60,084 nucleotides of DNA from an uncultured Eubacteriales bacterium (GCA_902793325.1 CADBCY010000015.1:1-60084), one strand, 5' to 3'. Counted from the first letter of the stretch, positions 23,521 to 32,492 are shown. Program-made: numbers and translations. Notes: generated by a model from the sequence alone, not told the origin.

Positions 23521-24144
23521 TCAGAAAAAGCTTTTCCGCACCCCGGCGAAGATGTCGTCCGCCATGGCGCAGTACTTGTCCAGCATGCCGTTGGCCTTCG
23601 CGTTCAGCGCTTCGGCCGCCTCGCGGTTCTTGAGGGACTTGGTGTTGATGAACACGTTCAGGCTCGCCGCCTGCATCGCCGCCTTGCAGCACACCGCGCC
23701 GCAGCCCGCGTCGCTGACCGCCAGGCGGGAGCCCTTCGCGGCGAACACGGCGATGGCCTCGATGGCCTCGCAGCACAGCTCCATGATCTTCATCGGCACC
23801 TTGCAGGCCACGAGGGTGGCCTCCTCCAGCACCTGGTCGCGCGTGGGGTCGTCCTTCGGGATGCCGTAGGCCTTCGCCAGCGGCTCAAAGCCCTCGGCGT
23901 CGGCGGGCACCTGATCCAGCAGGTCCTTCTGGAGCGCGTCGCACTTCGCCTTCAGGGCGATGATCTCGTCCTGCACGTCGGCGTACTTCTTCTTGCCCAC
24001 GGTGAGGGAACCCACCATGTTGCCCAGCGCCGTGCCGATGGCGCCCACCAGCGCCGCCGCGCCGCCGCCGCCCGGAACCGGGGCGTTGGAGGCCAGCACC
24101 TCAACGAATTCCCGACAGGAATTCTGGGTGAAATCCACTGCCAT
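23521..24144 (-). CDS. fchA: Cyclodeaminase/cyclohydrolase family protein FchA
   Basis: A 207-residue member of the formiminotransferase-cyclodeaminase family, like the stand-alone FchA of Clostridia that acts as methenyl-THF cyclohydrolase or formimino-THF cyclodeaminase. The motif APVPGGGGAAALVGAIGTAL near the N-terminus is the family signature. The start at 24144 is chosen over an upstream ATG because AAAGGAG lies 8 bases before it. It sits between fhs and folD, so it supplies or complements the cyclohydrolase step in the same route. Confidence 0.93.
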   Translation of the reverse strand: MAVDFTQNSCREFVEVLASNAPVPGGGGAAALVGAIGTALGNMVGSLTVGKKKYADVQDEIIALKAKCDALQKDLLDQVPADAEGFEPLAKAYGIPKDDPTRDQVLEEATLVACKVPMKIMELCCEAIEAIAVFAAKGSRLAVSDAGCGAVCCKAAMQAASLNVFINTKSLKNREAAEALNAKANGMLDKYCAMADDIFAGVRKSFF

Positions 24145-24218
24145 ATCGTTCGCTCCTTTACTTGAAAGATGGGTGACATCGCTGCCACCCATTTCGTATG
24201 ATCTTGTCTATACAGGCA

Positions 24219-25979
24219 TCAGAACAGGCCGCTGACCTTGCCGGTCTCGACGTCCACATCCACGCGGCGATAGGCCGGGTCGGACGCGGTGCCGGGCATC
24301 ATGGAGATGCTGCCGGCCATCGGGCACAGGAACTTCGCTCCGCCGTACTCCAGGATATCGCGGATGGGCAGGCGCCAGCCCTTCGGCACGCCCTTCAGGG
24401 TCGGGTCGTGGGACAGGGACAGGTGCGTCTTTACCATCATGGTGCAGTAGTCGGCGTACTTCGGATCGCTCTCGAAGCGCTTGGCCTTTTCGATGGCCAG
24501 GGGCGCCCAATCCACGCCGTCCGCGCCGTAGACTTCCTTGGCGATGCGCTCCACGCGCTCGCGCAGGGGCATCTCAAGGTCGTAGAGGAACTTGATCTCG
24601 GGCTTCTGCTCGCAGGCTTCCACCACGACCTGGGCCAGCTCCACCGCGCCCTCGCCGCCGTAGCGCCAGTGGTTGGACTGGGCGCAGCGCACGCCGCGCT
24701 CGGCGCACAGGCGCTTGATCAGGGCGATCTCGTTGTCGGTGTCGGTGTAGAACTGGTTGATGCACACCACGGGCACGATGCCGGACTTCAGCACGGTATT
24801 CACGTGATGGAACAGGTTCTCGCAGCCCTTTTCGACCAGCTCCAGGTTCTCCTCCGTGTACTCCACGGGCAGCGGACGGCCGGGCGCGACCTTGGGCCCG
24901 CCGCCGTGCATCTTCAGCGCGCGAACGGTGGCCACGATGACGGAGACGTTCGGGGTCAGGCCGGACAGGCGGGTCTTGACGTTCCAGAACTTCTCAAAGC
25001 CGATGTCCGCGGCGAAGCCGGACTCGGTGACGTGGTAGTCGAACAGCTTGAGCGCCAGGCGATCGGCGATGACGGAGGACTGGCCGATGGCGATGTTGGC
25101 GAAGGGGCCGGCGTGGATCAGCACGGGCTGATGCTCGACGGTATAGCACATGGTGGGGTTGATGGTGTTGCGCATCCAGGCGGTCATGGCGCCGGCCACC
25201 TGCAGATCCTCGCAGGTCACGGGCTCGCTGCTGCGGCTGTAGGCCACAACGATCTTGCCGATGCGCTCGCGCAGGTCCTTCAGATCGCGGGCCACGGCCA
25301 GGATGGCCATCAGCTCGGAACCCACGGCGATGCCGAACTTGCTCTCCATCAGATAGCCGTCCTTGGGGCCGCCGATGCCCATGATGATGTTGCGCAGGCC
25401 CTGGGCGCAGAAGTCCACCACCCAGCCCATCTCGATGCGCTTGGGGTCGATGTCCAGGCGACGGCCCATGTTGTGCTTGGCCATCTCTTCGTCGGTGTAG
25501 TTGCGCTCGTGCTGCATGCGGGCGTTCAGCGCCACCATGGCCAGGTTGTGGGCGTTCATGATGTCGTTGATGTCGCCGGTCAGGCCGAGGGAGAACTCGG
25601 TCATGGGCATCAGCAGCGCGTTGCCGCCGCCGGCAGCGGTGCCCTTGACGTTCATGGTCGGGCCGCCGGAAGGCTGGCGCAGGGCGCCGCCGACGTTCTT
25701 GCCGATCTTCGCCAGACCCTCGATCAGGCCCAGGGAGACGGTAGACTTGCCCTCGCCCAGGGGGGTGGGGGTGATGGCGGTGACCTCGATGAACTTGCCG
25801 TCGGGCTTGTCCTTCAGGCGGTTCATGATCTTGATGAAGTCAAGCTTCGGGGTCTTGCCGTAGGGGATGATCTCCTCGGGCAGCAGGCCCAGCTTCTCGC
25901 GGAAGTATTCCACGGGGGGAAGGTTCTTCTCGGCTTCCTCAGCGATTTGCCAGTCTTTGTAGATGGTCGGATCAAGCAT
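24219..25979 (-). CDS. fhs: Formate-tetrahydrofolate ligase
   Basis: ATP-dependent formyl-THF synthetase that fixes formate onto tetrahydrofolate. At 586 residues it is slightly longer than the usual 555-560. The P-loop is TPLGEGKST (about 70-78). Other landmarks are [31 protein letters not shown], and the C-terminal [17 protein letters not shown] with MMPGT. GAAGGAGG precedes the ATG. It is the first gene of an fhs-fchA-folD operon driven by a perfect consensus promoter and divergent from the flavodiiron gene. Confidence 0.97.
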   Translation of the reverse strand: MLDPTIYKDWQIAEEAEKNLPPVEYFREKLGLLPEEIIPYGKTPKLDFIKIMNRLKDKPDGKFIEVTAITPTPLGEGKSTVSLGLIEGLAKIGKNVGGALRQPSGGPTMNVKGTAAGGGNALLMPMTEFSLGLTGDINDIMNAHNLAMVALNARMQHERNYTDEEMAKHNMGRRLDIDPKRIEMGWVVDFCAQGLRNIIMGIGGPKDGYLMESKFGIAVGSELMAILAVARDLKDLRERIGKIVVAYSRSSEPVTCEDLQVAGAMTAWMRNTINPTMCYTVEHQPVLIHAGPFANIAIGQSSVIADRLALKLFDYHVTESGFAADIGFEKFWNVKTRLSGLTPNVSVIVATVRALKMHGGGPKVAPGRPLPVEYTEENLELVEKGCENLFHHVNTVLKSGIVPVVCINQFYTDTDNEIALIKRLCAERGVRCAQSNHWRYGGEGAVELAQVVVEACEQKPEIKFLYDLEMPLRERVERIAKEVYGADGVDWAPLAIEKAKRFESDPKYADYCTMMVKTHLSLSHDPTLKGVPKGWRLPIRDILEYGGAKFLCPMAGSISMMPGTASDPAYRRVDVDVETGKVSGLF

Positions 25980-26087
25980 GAAACAATTCCTCCTTCAAAT
26001 GATCAAGTGCCGCCGCAACGGCCCCGTCGGCAGCCCTCCCGGACCCGGGAAACGCGCCTCGGTACGCCGCGCCTTAACGCTGCGGGT

Positions 26088-26116
26088 ATTATAGCAAAAT
26101 CATTCAACAATGTCAA
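26088..26116 (-). promoter_or_regulatory. Consensus promoter of fhs-fchA-folD
   Basis: Minus-strand TTGACA (26111-26116) and TATAAT (26088-26093) with a 17-bp spacer, both perfect. The leader from about 26081 to the fhs start is about 100 nt and GC-rich; I could not match it to a known riboswitch class. Confidence 0.9.
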
Positions 26117-26271
26117 TAAATAGCGTGTTATTTATTAAACAAGTGTCGTTGAATTCACGCGCGCATTCCGCGGGATTCTGCCGCGTCCCACGGCGCTTCC
26201 GCGGCCGTCCGGGCGGATCTGCCGATCCGAAGGAAGCGCCGCCGGAATTTGCGGGAAATCATCGCCGCGCA

Positions 26272-26301
26272 TTGATTTTCCCACCGCTTGTATGCTATAA
26301 T
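26272..26301 (+). promoter_or_regulatory. Promoter of the flavodiiron fusion gene
   Basis: TTGATT (26272-26277) and TATAAT (26296-26301) with an 18-bp spacer and an extended -10 TG. It lies about 80 bp before the GTG start. The remaining divergent gap 26117-26271 shows no gene. Confidence 0.8.
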
Positions 26302-26380
26302 CGAAGCAGTAGTTGTCCCGGATGGCGTACACTACGCTTCCCCGCCCCGGCGGGCGGATCGATAAAGGAGGTTGAACACC

Positions 26381-28225
26381 GTGCATTGCGTAAAGCAGAT
26401 TACCAACGACATGTTCTGGGTGGGCGGCAGCGACCGTCGGCTGGCCCTGTTTGAGAACGTGTACCCCATCCCCAACGGCGTGTCCTACAACGCCTACGTG
26501 GTGCTGGACGAGCAGACCGTGCTGCTGGACACCGTGGACAGGAGCGTCAGCGAGCGCTTCTTCGAGAACCTGGCCTGCGCGCTGAACGGCCGTCCCCTGG
26601 ACTGGCTGATCTGCAACCACATGGAGCCCGACCACGCCGCCACCATGCAGGAGCTGGTGCTCCGCTACCCCGACGTGAAGATCGTGTGCAATGCCAAGAC
26701 GCTGAACATGATCCGCAACTACTTCACCTTCGACGTCGAGAACCGCGTGCGCCTGGTGAAGGAGATGGAGACGCTGAACACCGGCCGCCACACCTTCGCC
26801 TTCGTCATGGCGCCCATGGTGCACTGGCCGGAGGTCATGGTGACCTATGACACCACCGACAAAATCCTCTACTCCGCCGACGCCTTCGGCACCTTCGGCG
26901 CGCTGAACGGCAACATCTTCGCCGACGAGGTGAACTTCCAGACCGAGTACCTGGACGACGCGCGCCGCTACTACACCAACATCGTCGGCAAGTACGGCCC
27001 GCAGGTGCAGGCGCTGCTGAAAAAGGCCGCGACCATCGACATCCAGATGATCTGCCCCCTGCACGGCCCCGTCTGGCGCAAGGACCTGGGCTGGTTCATC
27101 GAGAAGTACCAGAAGTGGAGCACCTACGAGCCCGAGGAGCCCTCGGTCATGGTGGCCTACGCCTCCGTGTACGGGCACACCGAGAACGTGGCCGACATCA
27201 TCGCCAGCAAGCTGGCCGACGCGGGCGTGCGGAACGTGAAGATGTACGACGTGTCCGTCACGCATCCCTCCTACATCGTGTCCGAGGCGTTCCGCGTGAG
27301 CCACATCGTGTTCTGCTCCACGACCTACAACGCGGGCATCTTCGTGAACATGGAGAACGCGCTGCACGACATCGTGGCCCACAACCTGCAGAAGCGCACC
27401 ATCGCCATCGTGGAGAACGGCAGTTGGGCGCCCACCGCGGGCGGGCTGATGCGCGAGCTGCTCGGCAAGCTCAAGAACACCACCATCCTCGACAACACGC
27501 TGACCGTCAAATCCGCGCTGAAGGAATCGCAGATGGACGAGGTGGACGAGCTGGTCAAGGCCATCCTCGACACCATGCCGCAGCCCGAGGTCATCGAGCA
27601 CACGCCCGCCGAAACCGTGGAGATGGGCGCGATGTTCAAGCTGTCCTACGGCCTGTTCGTGCTCACCGCCAAGGACGGCAAGAAGGACAACGGCTGCATC
27701 ATCAACACGGCTGCGCAGTTGACCAGCACGCCCAACCGCATCAGCATCGCCGTGAACAAGAACAACTTCACCCACGACATGATCGCCCGGACCGGGGAAT
27801 TCAACGTGAACATCCTGAACACCGACGCCACGTTCGACATCTTCAAGTGGTACGGCTTCCAGACGGGCCGCGACACCGAGAAGATCCAGGGCGAGAAGTT
27901 GCCCCGCAGCCGCAACGGCATCGTGTACCTCGAGGGCTGCACCAACGCCTTCATCTCCGGCAAGGTGGTGGAGATGCACGACTACGGCACCCACACGCTG
28001 TTCGTGGCCGACGTGACCGAGGCGCGGGTGTTCAACAACGTGCCCTCCGTGACCTACGCCTACTACTTCGACCACATCAAGCCCAAGCCCCAGAAGCCCG
28101 CCGAGAAGAAGGTCGGCTGGGTGTGCAAGATCTGCGGCTATGTGTACGAGGGCGAGGACCTGCCCGCGGACTTCATCTGCCCCCTGTGCAAGCACGGCGC
28201 GGCGGATTTCGAGAAGCTCAAATAG
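26381..28225 (+). CDS. fprA: Flavodiiron protein fused to flavin reductase and rubredoxin
   Basis: A 614-residue oxygen- or NO-reducing enzyme. Residues 1-250 form the metallo-beta-lactamase-like diiron domain (ligands H80, E82, D84, H85 in HMEPDH; later His in PMVHWPE and PLHGPV; Asp in YSADAFG). A flavodoxin domain follows (about 258-400, VAYASVYGHTENVA), then a flavin reductase-like FMN domain (about 425-560) and a C-terminal rubredoxin with CKICGYVYEG and CPLCKHG. The last two domains correspond to Hrb, the separate electron donor of FprA in Moorella. The start is GTG at 26381, because AAAGGAGG ends 8 bases before it; an in-frame TTG at 26372 overlaps that site. Confidence 0.93.
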   Translation: MHCVKQITNDMFWVGGSDRRLALFENVYPIPNGVSYNAYVVLDEQTVLLDTVDRSVSERFFENLACALNGRPLDWLICNHMEPDHAATMQELVLRYPDVKIVCNAKTLNMIRNYFTFDVENRVRLVKEMETLNTGRHTFAFVMAPMVHWPEVMVTYDTTDKILYSADAFGTFGALNGNIFADEVNFQTEYLDDARRYYTNIVGKYGPQVQALLKKAATIDIQMICPLHGPVWRKDLGWFIEKYQKWSTYEPEEPSVMVAYASVYGHTENVADIIASKLADAGVRNVKMYDVSVTHPSYIVSEAFRVSHIVFCSTTYNAGIFVNMENALHDIVAHNLQKRTIAIVENGSWAPTAGGLMRELLGKLKNTTILDNTLTVKSALKESQMDEVDELVKAILDTMPQPEVIEHTPAETVEMGAMFKLSYGLFVLTAKDGKKDNGCIINTAAQLTSTPNRISIAVNKNNFTHDMIARTGEFNVNILNTDATFDIFKWYGFQTGRDTEKIQGEKLPRSRNGIVYLEGCTNAFISGKVVEMHDYGTHTLFVADVTEARVFNNVPSVTYAYYFDHIKPKPQKPAEKKVGWVCKICGYVYEGEDLPADFICPLCKHGAADFEKLK

Positions 28226-28240
28226 GATCGCACATGACAG

Positions 28241-28275
28241 GCCCCCGAATGCGCGGTGCATTCGGGGGCTGTTCT
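28241..28275 (+). terminator. Terminator of the flavodiiron gene
   Basis: A perfect 12-bp stem (GCCCCCGAATGC at 28241-28252 with GCATTCGGGGGC at 28258-28269) is followed by TGTTCT. It lies between convergent genes. Confidence 0.8.
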
Positions 28276-28327
28276 ATTGGGATTATACAGGATTAGGCAA
28301 CCGACCACAGGGATTCGCCGGAGATCG

Positions 28328-29584
28328 TTATACCTCTCCCGTCGCCGCGCACCGGCCGGCCAGCGCGCCGGTGGACCAGGCGATTTGCAGGTTGAACCCG
28401 CCGGTGGCGGCGTCCAGGTCCAACAGCTCCCCGGCGAAGTACAGGCCGGGCAGCCGCTTCGACGCCATCGTAGAGGGATTGACGTCCTTCACCGACACGC
28501 CGCCGCGGGTGATGATGGCCTCGTTGAACCCCCGCAGGCCGCGGGGCGTCAGCGGCACGTCCTTGAGGACATGCAGTATGCGCGCGCGCTGCTCGGCGGT
28601 CACGCCGTTCACCGGCGCGCTCGGGGAAAGCTGCGCGAGCCGCAGCAGTTGCTCGGCGAGGCTGTGCGGCGCGAGGCCGTCCATCACGCTGATGAGTTGC
28701 TTCCGGGACTGCTCCCGGAAATCGCGCAGCAGCCGTGCGTCCAGCGTCTGCGCGTCCAGCGCGGGCTTCAGGTCGATCGACAGCCGCACGCCGGACATGT
28801 CCTCCGGCAGCAGGCTCGACAGCGTGAGCGCCAGCGGCCCGGAGATGCCGAAGTGCGTGAACAACATCTCCCCCAGCTCGGAATAAAGCTTCTTTTCCTT
28901 CCTGCCGTTGCTGACCCACGCGGTCAGGCGCACGTTCTTCAGGCTCAGGCCCATCAGCGCCGCGGGCCAGCTCTCCTTCGTCTCGATGGGCGACAGCGCG
29001 GGCAGGCAATCCCTCACGTCGTGGCCCGACTCCCGCGCCATGGCGTGGCCGTCGCCGGTGGAGCCTGTGGTGGGATAGCTCAGGCCGCCGGTGGCCAACA
29101 CCACCGCGTCGGCCTCAAGCTGTTCGCCGTCCTCCAGCATCGCGCCGACGCAGGCGCCGCCCGCCAGGCGCAGCGCCGCGACCCGGGCATTCAGCCGGAT
29201 CTCCACCCCCGCGCGCTCCAGCCCGCGGCGCAGCGCCGCGGTGACGTCGCTGGCCTTGTCGGAAACCGGGAACACGCGCTCCCCGCGCTCCACCTTCAGC
29301 GGCACGCCCAGCGCCTCCAGCCGGTTCATCACGGCCCGGTTGTCCAGGTTTGCATAGGCCGCGTACAGGAAGCGCGGGTTCCGGAACACGTGCCGAAGGA
29401 ACTGCTCGCGGTCCTCCACGGCGTTGGTCACGTTGCAGCGTCCCTTGCCGGTGATGTACAGCTTCTTGCCCAGCTTTTCGTTGCGCTCCGCCAGCGTGAC
29501 GCGCGCGCCCTGTTCAGCGGCAGACAGCGCGGCCATCATCCCGGCCGCGCCGCCCCCGATCACCAGTATCCTTCTTTGAATCAT
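28328..29584 (-). CDS. HI0933/BaiN-like FAD-dependent oxidoreductase
   Basis: A 418-residue flavoprotein of the HI0933/YhiN/BaiN family. The N-terminal FAD-binding Rossmann motif is VIGGGAAGMMAALSA. GKGRCNVTN and LATGGLSYPTTGSTGDG are family signatures, and GLYFAGELLDLDAATGGFN near the C-terminus is the second FAD contact. BaiN itself reduces bile-acid intermediates, but most homologues have no known substrate. The start at 29584 follows from the FAD motif and lies 14 bp after the rpiR-type stop, so the two are probably co-transcribed. Confidence 0.88.
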   Translation of the reverse strand: MIQRRILVIGGGAAGMMAALSAAEQGARVTLAERNEKLGKKLYITGKGRCNVTNAVEDREQFLRHVFRNPRFLYAAYANLDNRAVMNRLEALGVPLKVERGERVFPVSDKASDVTAALRRGLERAGVEIRLNARVAALRLAGGACVGAMLEDGEQLEADAVVLATGGLSYPTTGSTGDGHAMARESGHDVRDCLPALSPIETKESWPAALMGLSLKNVRLTAWVSNGRKEKKLYSELGEMLFTHFGISGPLALTLSSLLPEDMSGVRLSIDLKPALDAQTLDARLLRDFREQSRKQLISVMDGLAPHSLAEQLLRLAQLSPSAPVNGVTAEQRARILHVLKDVPLTPRGLRGFNEAIITRGGVSVKDVNPSTMASKRLPGLYFAGELLDLDAATGGFNLQIAWSTGALAGRCAATGEV

Positions 29585-29598
29585 AAGCCCATTTCGCC

Positions 29599-30468
29599 TC
29601 AGCCCTCGTTCGTGCGGGCGAGGTACACGTCGTATTTGCCCCAGATTTCCTCCATCTCCGCGAAGTACTGGCTCACCTCGTGCCGCCTGCGCTGGCCCAG
29701 CGCCACGATCAGCGCGTTGATCAGCGACAGCGGCGCGGCGAAGGAATCCACGAAGGAGGACATGTCGCTCTTGGCCATCAGGCACGTGTCCGCCGTGGCG
29801 TGCAGCGGCGAGAGCGGACCGTCGGTAATGGCGATGAGGGACGCCTTTCGGGTGGCTGCGAACTCCATGGCCTCGATGGAGCGCGCGGTGTAGCGCGGGA
29901 AGGAGATGCCGATGAGCAGGTCGCCCTCGCCGATGCGCGCGAGCTGCTCGAACACGTCGCTGACGCCGGAGGTGACCACGGTGACGTTGGAGAAGATGAA
30001 GCGCAGGTAGTGCGCGAAGAACTCTGCGATGGGCGCGGAGGCGCGCAGGCCGAGGATGTAGATGTTGCGCGCGGAGATGATCTTTTCGATGGCCTCCTCG
30101 AAGGCGTTGATGTCCAGCTCGTCCAGCGTGGAGCGGATGTTCTGGATGTCCGCCTTGAGCACCTTATTCAGCACCTGCGCGTGATCCATGTCCGACGTCA
30201 TCTCAAAGCGCTGGGAGGCGGTCAGGCGGTGGCGGATCAGCTCCTGCAGGGCCTTCTGGAGGTGCGGGTAGCCGTCGTAGCCCAGCGCCGCCGCGAACCG
30301 CACCACGGTGGACTCCGACACGCCGACGTACTCGCCCAGCTTGGACGCCGTCATGAACACGACCTTATCGTAATGGGTGACGATGCACTCGGCGATGCGC
30401 CGGTGGCTCTTTGACAGCTTTTTTCCGCTATGATTCAGTCTTTGGATGAGGTCTTGCGTATTATCCAT
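29599..30468 (-). CDS. MurR/RpiR-family transcriptional regulator
   Basis: A 289-residue regulator with an N-terminal helix-turn-helix (about 1-80, TASKLGEYVGVSESTVVRFA) and a C-terminal SIS sugar-phosphate-binding domain (about 125-260, YILGLRASAPIAEFFAHYL, LIGISFPRYTARSIEA). RpiR proteins usually sense phosphosugars. Here it precedes a BaiN-like flavoprotein and no sugar gene is adjacent, so the ligand is open. The start at 30468 is set by GGAGG about 7 bases upstream. A consensus promoter overlapped by a large inverted repeat suggests autoregulation. Confidence 0.9.
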   Translation of the reverse strand: MDNTQDLIQRLNHSGKKLSKSHRRIAECIVTHYDKVVFMTASKLGEYVGVSESTVVRFAAALGYDGYPHLQKALQELIRHRLTASQRFEMTSDMDHAQVLNKVLKADIQNIRSTLDELDINAFEEAIEKIISARNIYILGLRASAPIAEFFAHYLRFIFSNVTVVTSGVSDVFEQLARIGEGDLLIGISFPRYTARSIEAMEFAATRKASLIAITDGPLSPLHATADTCLMAKSDMSSFVDSFAAPLSLINALIVALGQRRRHEVSQYFAEMEEIWGKYDVYLARTNEG

Positions 30469-30513
30469 TTCCGTTCCTCCATAGAGCTGCAAATCCCGCA
30501 TGTAATTGCTTCA

Positions 30514-30542
30514 ATTATACCCGATATACCCGCCATATGCAA
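30514..30542 (-). promoter_or_regulatory. Promoter of the rpiR-type gene
   Basis: Minus-strand TTGCAT (30537-30542) and TATAAT (30514-30519) with a 17-bp spacer. The -35 overlaps the inverted repeat at 30538-30576. Confidence 0.8.
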
Positions 30543-30576
30543 GTTAAATATGCAAAGCATTTCATCCCAACTTGCA
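30538..30576. promoter_or_regulatory. Inverted-repeat operator candidate
   Basis: Arms TGCAAGTT (30538-30545) and AACTTGCA (30569-30576) enclose a smaller palindrome ATGC-aaa-GCAT (30550-30560). The left arm overlaps the -35 hexamer of the rpiR-type promoter, as expected for an autoregulatory site. The region also lies upstream of divergent spoIIP. Confidence 0.55.
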
Positions 30577-30740
30577 TTTTTCGCATTTTTCGCCCGCGTC
30601 GTCCCGCCGCTTCCGAAGGAAGTCCCTCGGAATTCATGAATATTTCACGTCGGCTTATTGCATTATTATGTTTCCCCGCCCCGCATGACGCGCCGTCCGA
30701 CGGCATAGAATGTCATGAAGCGCACGAGGAGGTGACCCCC

Positions 30741-31613
30741 ATGGTTCGATTCAAGGTGATTCGTGCCTCCAGACTGCTGCTGGCGGCCGCCATCGGTTTA
30801 TTCCTGCTGGTCGGCGCGGCGCTGGTGCTGAGGTACGTGCTCAACTCCCCCGGCACGGCGCCGGCAGCGAACGCCAGCCTGGTACGCGCGGACGAAGCGC
30901 AAGAGGCAAAGACCGCCGTGGTCTTTGCCTCTTCCAGTGGGGTGACCGCGCTCGCGGGCGCGGAGGCTCCGCGCGTGCTGATCTACCATACCCATACCCA
31001 CGAAGCCTACGAGCAGGTGTCGGACGACCCCTACGACGCGGTGGAGGCCTGGCGCACCACGGACGCCGACCACAGCGTGGTCCGGGTCGGCTCGGAGCTG
31101 GCGCGCCGGCTGCGCGGCTTTGGCTTCCGGGTGGTGCACGACACGACCGATCACGAGGGTCAAGAGCTCTCCACGGCCTACGATCGCTCGCTGCAAACGC
31201 TGCAAGGCTACCGGGAGCGCTTTGACCTGTACATCGACCTGCACCGCGACGCCGTAGAGCCGGGCGAAAGCGTCGATCAGGCGCGGCTGATGCTGCTCGT
31301 CGGCAACGGCGTCGGCTTTGATGAGAAGCCGTTCTACACCCAAAACCTCGCCTTCGCCAAGGCGTTGAGCGAGGAGATCAACGCCATTCGACCCGGCGCC
31401 TGCAAGGGCGTTCTGGTGAAGGACGGGCGGTACAACCAGCACGTCGGCGTGTTCTCCGTGCTGGTGGAGGTTGGGCACAACCGCAATACCCTCGCCCAGG
31501 CGCTGGACGCCGTGCCGCCGCTCGCGGAGGGGATTCGGCGGCTTTTGATCGACGCGCCCCGCCCCGAGCTCACCGCCATGCGGCGCGCCTGGGCCGGGTT
31601 AAGCGATCAATAA
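30741..31613 (+). CDS. spoIIP: Stage II sporulation protein P
   Basis: A peptidoglycan amidase/endopeptidase of the SpoIIDMP engulfment complex, which remodels septal wall in the mother cell. The 290 residues comprise one N-terminal membrane helix (about 10-32), a short linker and the SpoIIP domain with VLIYHTHTHEAYEQ, YIDLHRDAV and LVEVGHNRNT supplying zinc ligands and catalytic residues. It is shorter than the 401-residue B. subtilis protein, mainly in the linker. GAGGAGGTG precedes the ATG at 30741. An upstream GAATATT (30638-30644) fits a sigma-E -35, but no good -10 follows at the right spacing. Confidence 0.9.
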   Translation: MVRFKVIRASRLLLAAAIGLFLLVGAALVLRYVLNSPGTAPAANASLVRADEAQEAKTAVVFASSSGVTALAGAEAPRVLIYHTHTHEAYEQVSDDPYDAVEAWRTTDADHSVVRVGSELARRLRGFGFRVVHDTTDHEGQELSTAYDRSLQTLQGYRERFDLYIDLHRDAVEPGESVDQARLMLLVGNGVGFDEKPFYTQNLAFAKALSEEINAIRPGACKGVLVKDGRYNQHVGVFSVLVEVGHNRNTLAQALDAVPPLAEGIRRLLIDAPRPELTAMRRAWAGLSDQ

Positions 31614-31672
31614 GCGCTTAATCTATACCATAGGTTGTATTTGTACCACTATCTTCAGCATTATGCCGTTGG

Positions 31673-31697
31673 TTTGTCGAAAGTCGATAATTGACAA
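31673..31697. promoter_or_regulatory. Pair of convergent Spo0A boxes
   Basis: TTTGTCGAA (31673-31681) is a perfect match to the 0A-box consensus TTTGTCRAA. An inverted near-match, ATTGTCAAT on the minus strand (31689-31697), overlaps the -35 hexamer. This geometry implies autoregulation of spo0A. Confidence 0.7.
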
Positions 31698-31719
31698 TTC
31701 ACAGGACGGGTGATAATAT
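31691..31719 (+). promoter_or_regulatory. Vegetative-type promoter of spo0A
   Basis: TTGACA (31691-31696) and TAATAT (31714-31719) with a 17-bp spacer, in an AT-rich gap. An alternative -10, TATACT, lies at 31717-31722. Confidence 0.7.
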
Positions 31720-31769
31720 ACTTATAGAGCATATAGTAATACCTATGGTAATGATTGAGAGGGAGCGAC

Positions 31770-32492
31770 TTGGCCATTCGCCTGTTTATCGCGGATACTG
31801 ATCCGACCTTCATCGCCAATGTTGTCGGCTGTGTTTCCGCTGCCCGGGGCATTGAAGTGGCGGGCTACGCCACGGACGGCGCGCAGGCGCTCGCGCAGAT
31901 TGCGCGGCTGCACCCCAACGTGCTCCTGACCGACCTGCAGCTTCCCTCGCTGGACGGCTTCTCCCTCATCGAGCGCATCCAGAAGATGCGCCATCCCGCA
32001 GCGTGCATCGCCTGCACGCGCTTCTACTCGGACTTCATGCAGATCGGCGCGCGGGAGAGCGGCGCGTGCATGTTCCTCTACAAGCCCATCCACCTGGACG
32101 GGCTGCCCCGGATCATCGCGGGCTGCTGGGAGGAGAGCCGCAAGCGCGACACCGCCGTCGGCGCGGTCGCCGGGGCGGTTACAAAGCAGGATGCGATTCG
32201 CCTGCGCGCGCTGATGTCTCGCCTGGGCTTCCCGCCCTGGCTGAACGGGAGCCTGTACCTGACGGAGGCGGTGTTCCATCTGCGCGGGAACGCATCGCTT
32301 ATCAACAATCTCTCCAAGGGACTCTACGCCGAGCTCGCGTCGCAGTTGAGCACCTCGCCCGCGCGCATCGAACGATCGCTGCGAAGCGCCATCGACAACG
32401 CCTACAGGAACGGCGCGCTGCGGGACTACTTCCCGGCCCGCCCCTCGAACCGCGCGTTCATACGCTTTCTGCTGAACCAGTTGGACGCATGA
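31770..32492 (+). CDS. spo0A: Sporulation response regulator Spo0A (divergent)
   Basis: Master regulator of sporulation entry. The 240 residues form a receiver (1-115) and a Spo0A_C DNA-binding domain (about 135-240). Phosphoacceptor D55 lies in LLTDLQLP, with T83 and K105 (YKPIH) also in place. The acidic pair is D9-T10 (IADTD) rather than Asp-Asp. The recognition region SPARIERSLRSAIDNAYRNG aligns with the RVERAIRHAIE helix of B. subtilis Spo0A. The likely start is TTG at 31770 with GAGGGAG closely upstream; TTG at 31755 is less likely. spo0A lies near recN, as usual, but on the opposite strand and without spoIVB. Confidence 0.85.
   Translation: MAIRLFIADTDPTFIANVVGCVSAARGIEVAGYATDGAQALAQIARLHPNVLLTDLQLPSLDGFSLIERIQKMRHPAACIACTRFYSDFMQIGARESGACMFLYKPIHLDGLPRIIAGCWEESRKRDTAVGAVAGAVTKQDAIRLRALMSRLGFPPWLNGSLYLTEAVFHLRGNASLINNLSKGLYAELASQLSTSPARIERSLRSAIDNAYRNGALRDYFPARPSNRAFIRFLLNQLDA

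Larger units (their letters stand above)
31626..31750. repeat. Inverted repeat bracketing the spo0A promoter
   Basis: TACCATAGGT (31626-31635) and its exact reverse complement ACCTATGGTA (31741-31750) flank the promoter and Spo0A boxes. The second arm lies 20 bp before the spo0A start codon. Possible operator pair for an unidentified regulator. Confidence 0.5.

Noticed and set aside
25980-26081. A tetrahydrofolate riboswitch in the fhs leader
   Set aside because: The GC-rich leader could fold, but I could not place the conserved THF aptamer sequences. An Infernal search with Rfam models would decide.
30638-30663. Sigma-E promoter of spoIIP
   Set aside because: A perfect -35-like GAATATT is present, but the -10 candidate matches the consensus poorly, so it is not listed as a feature.
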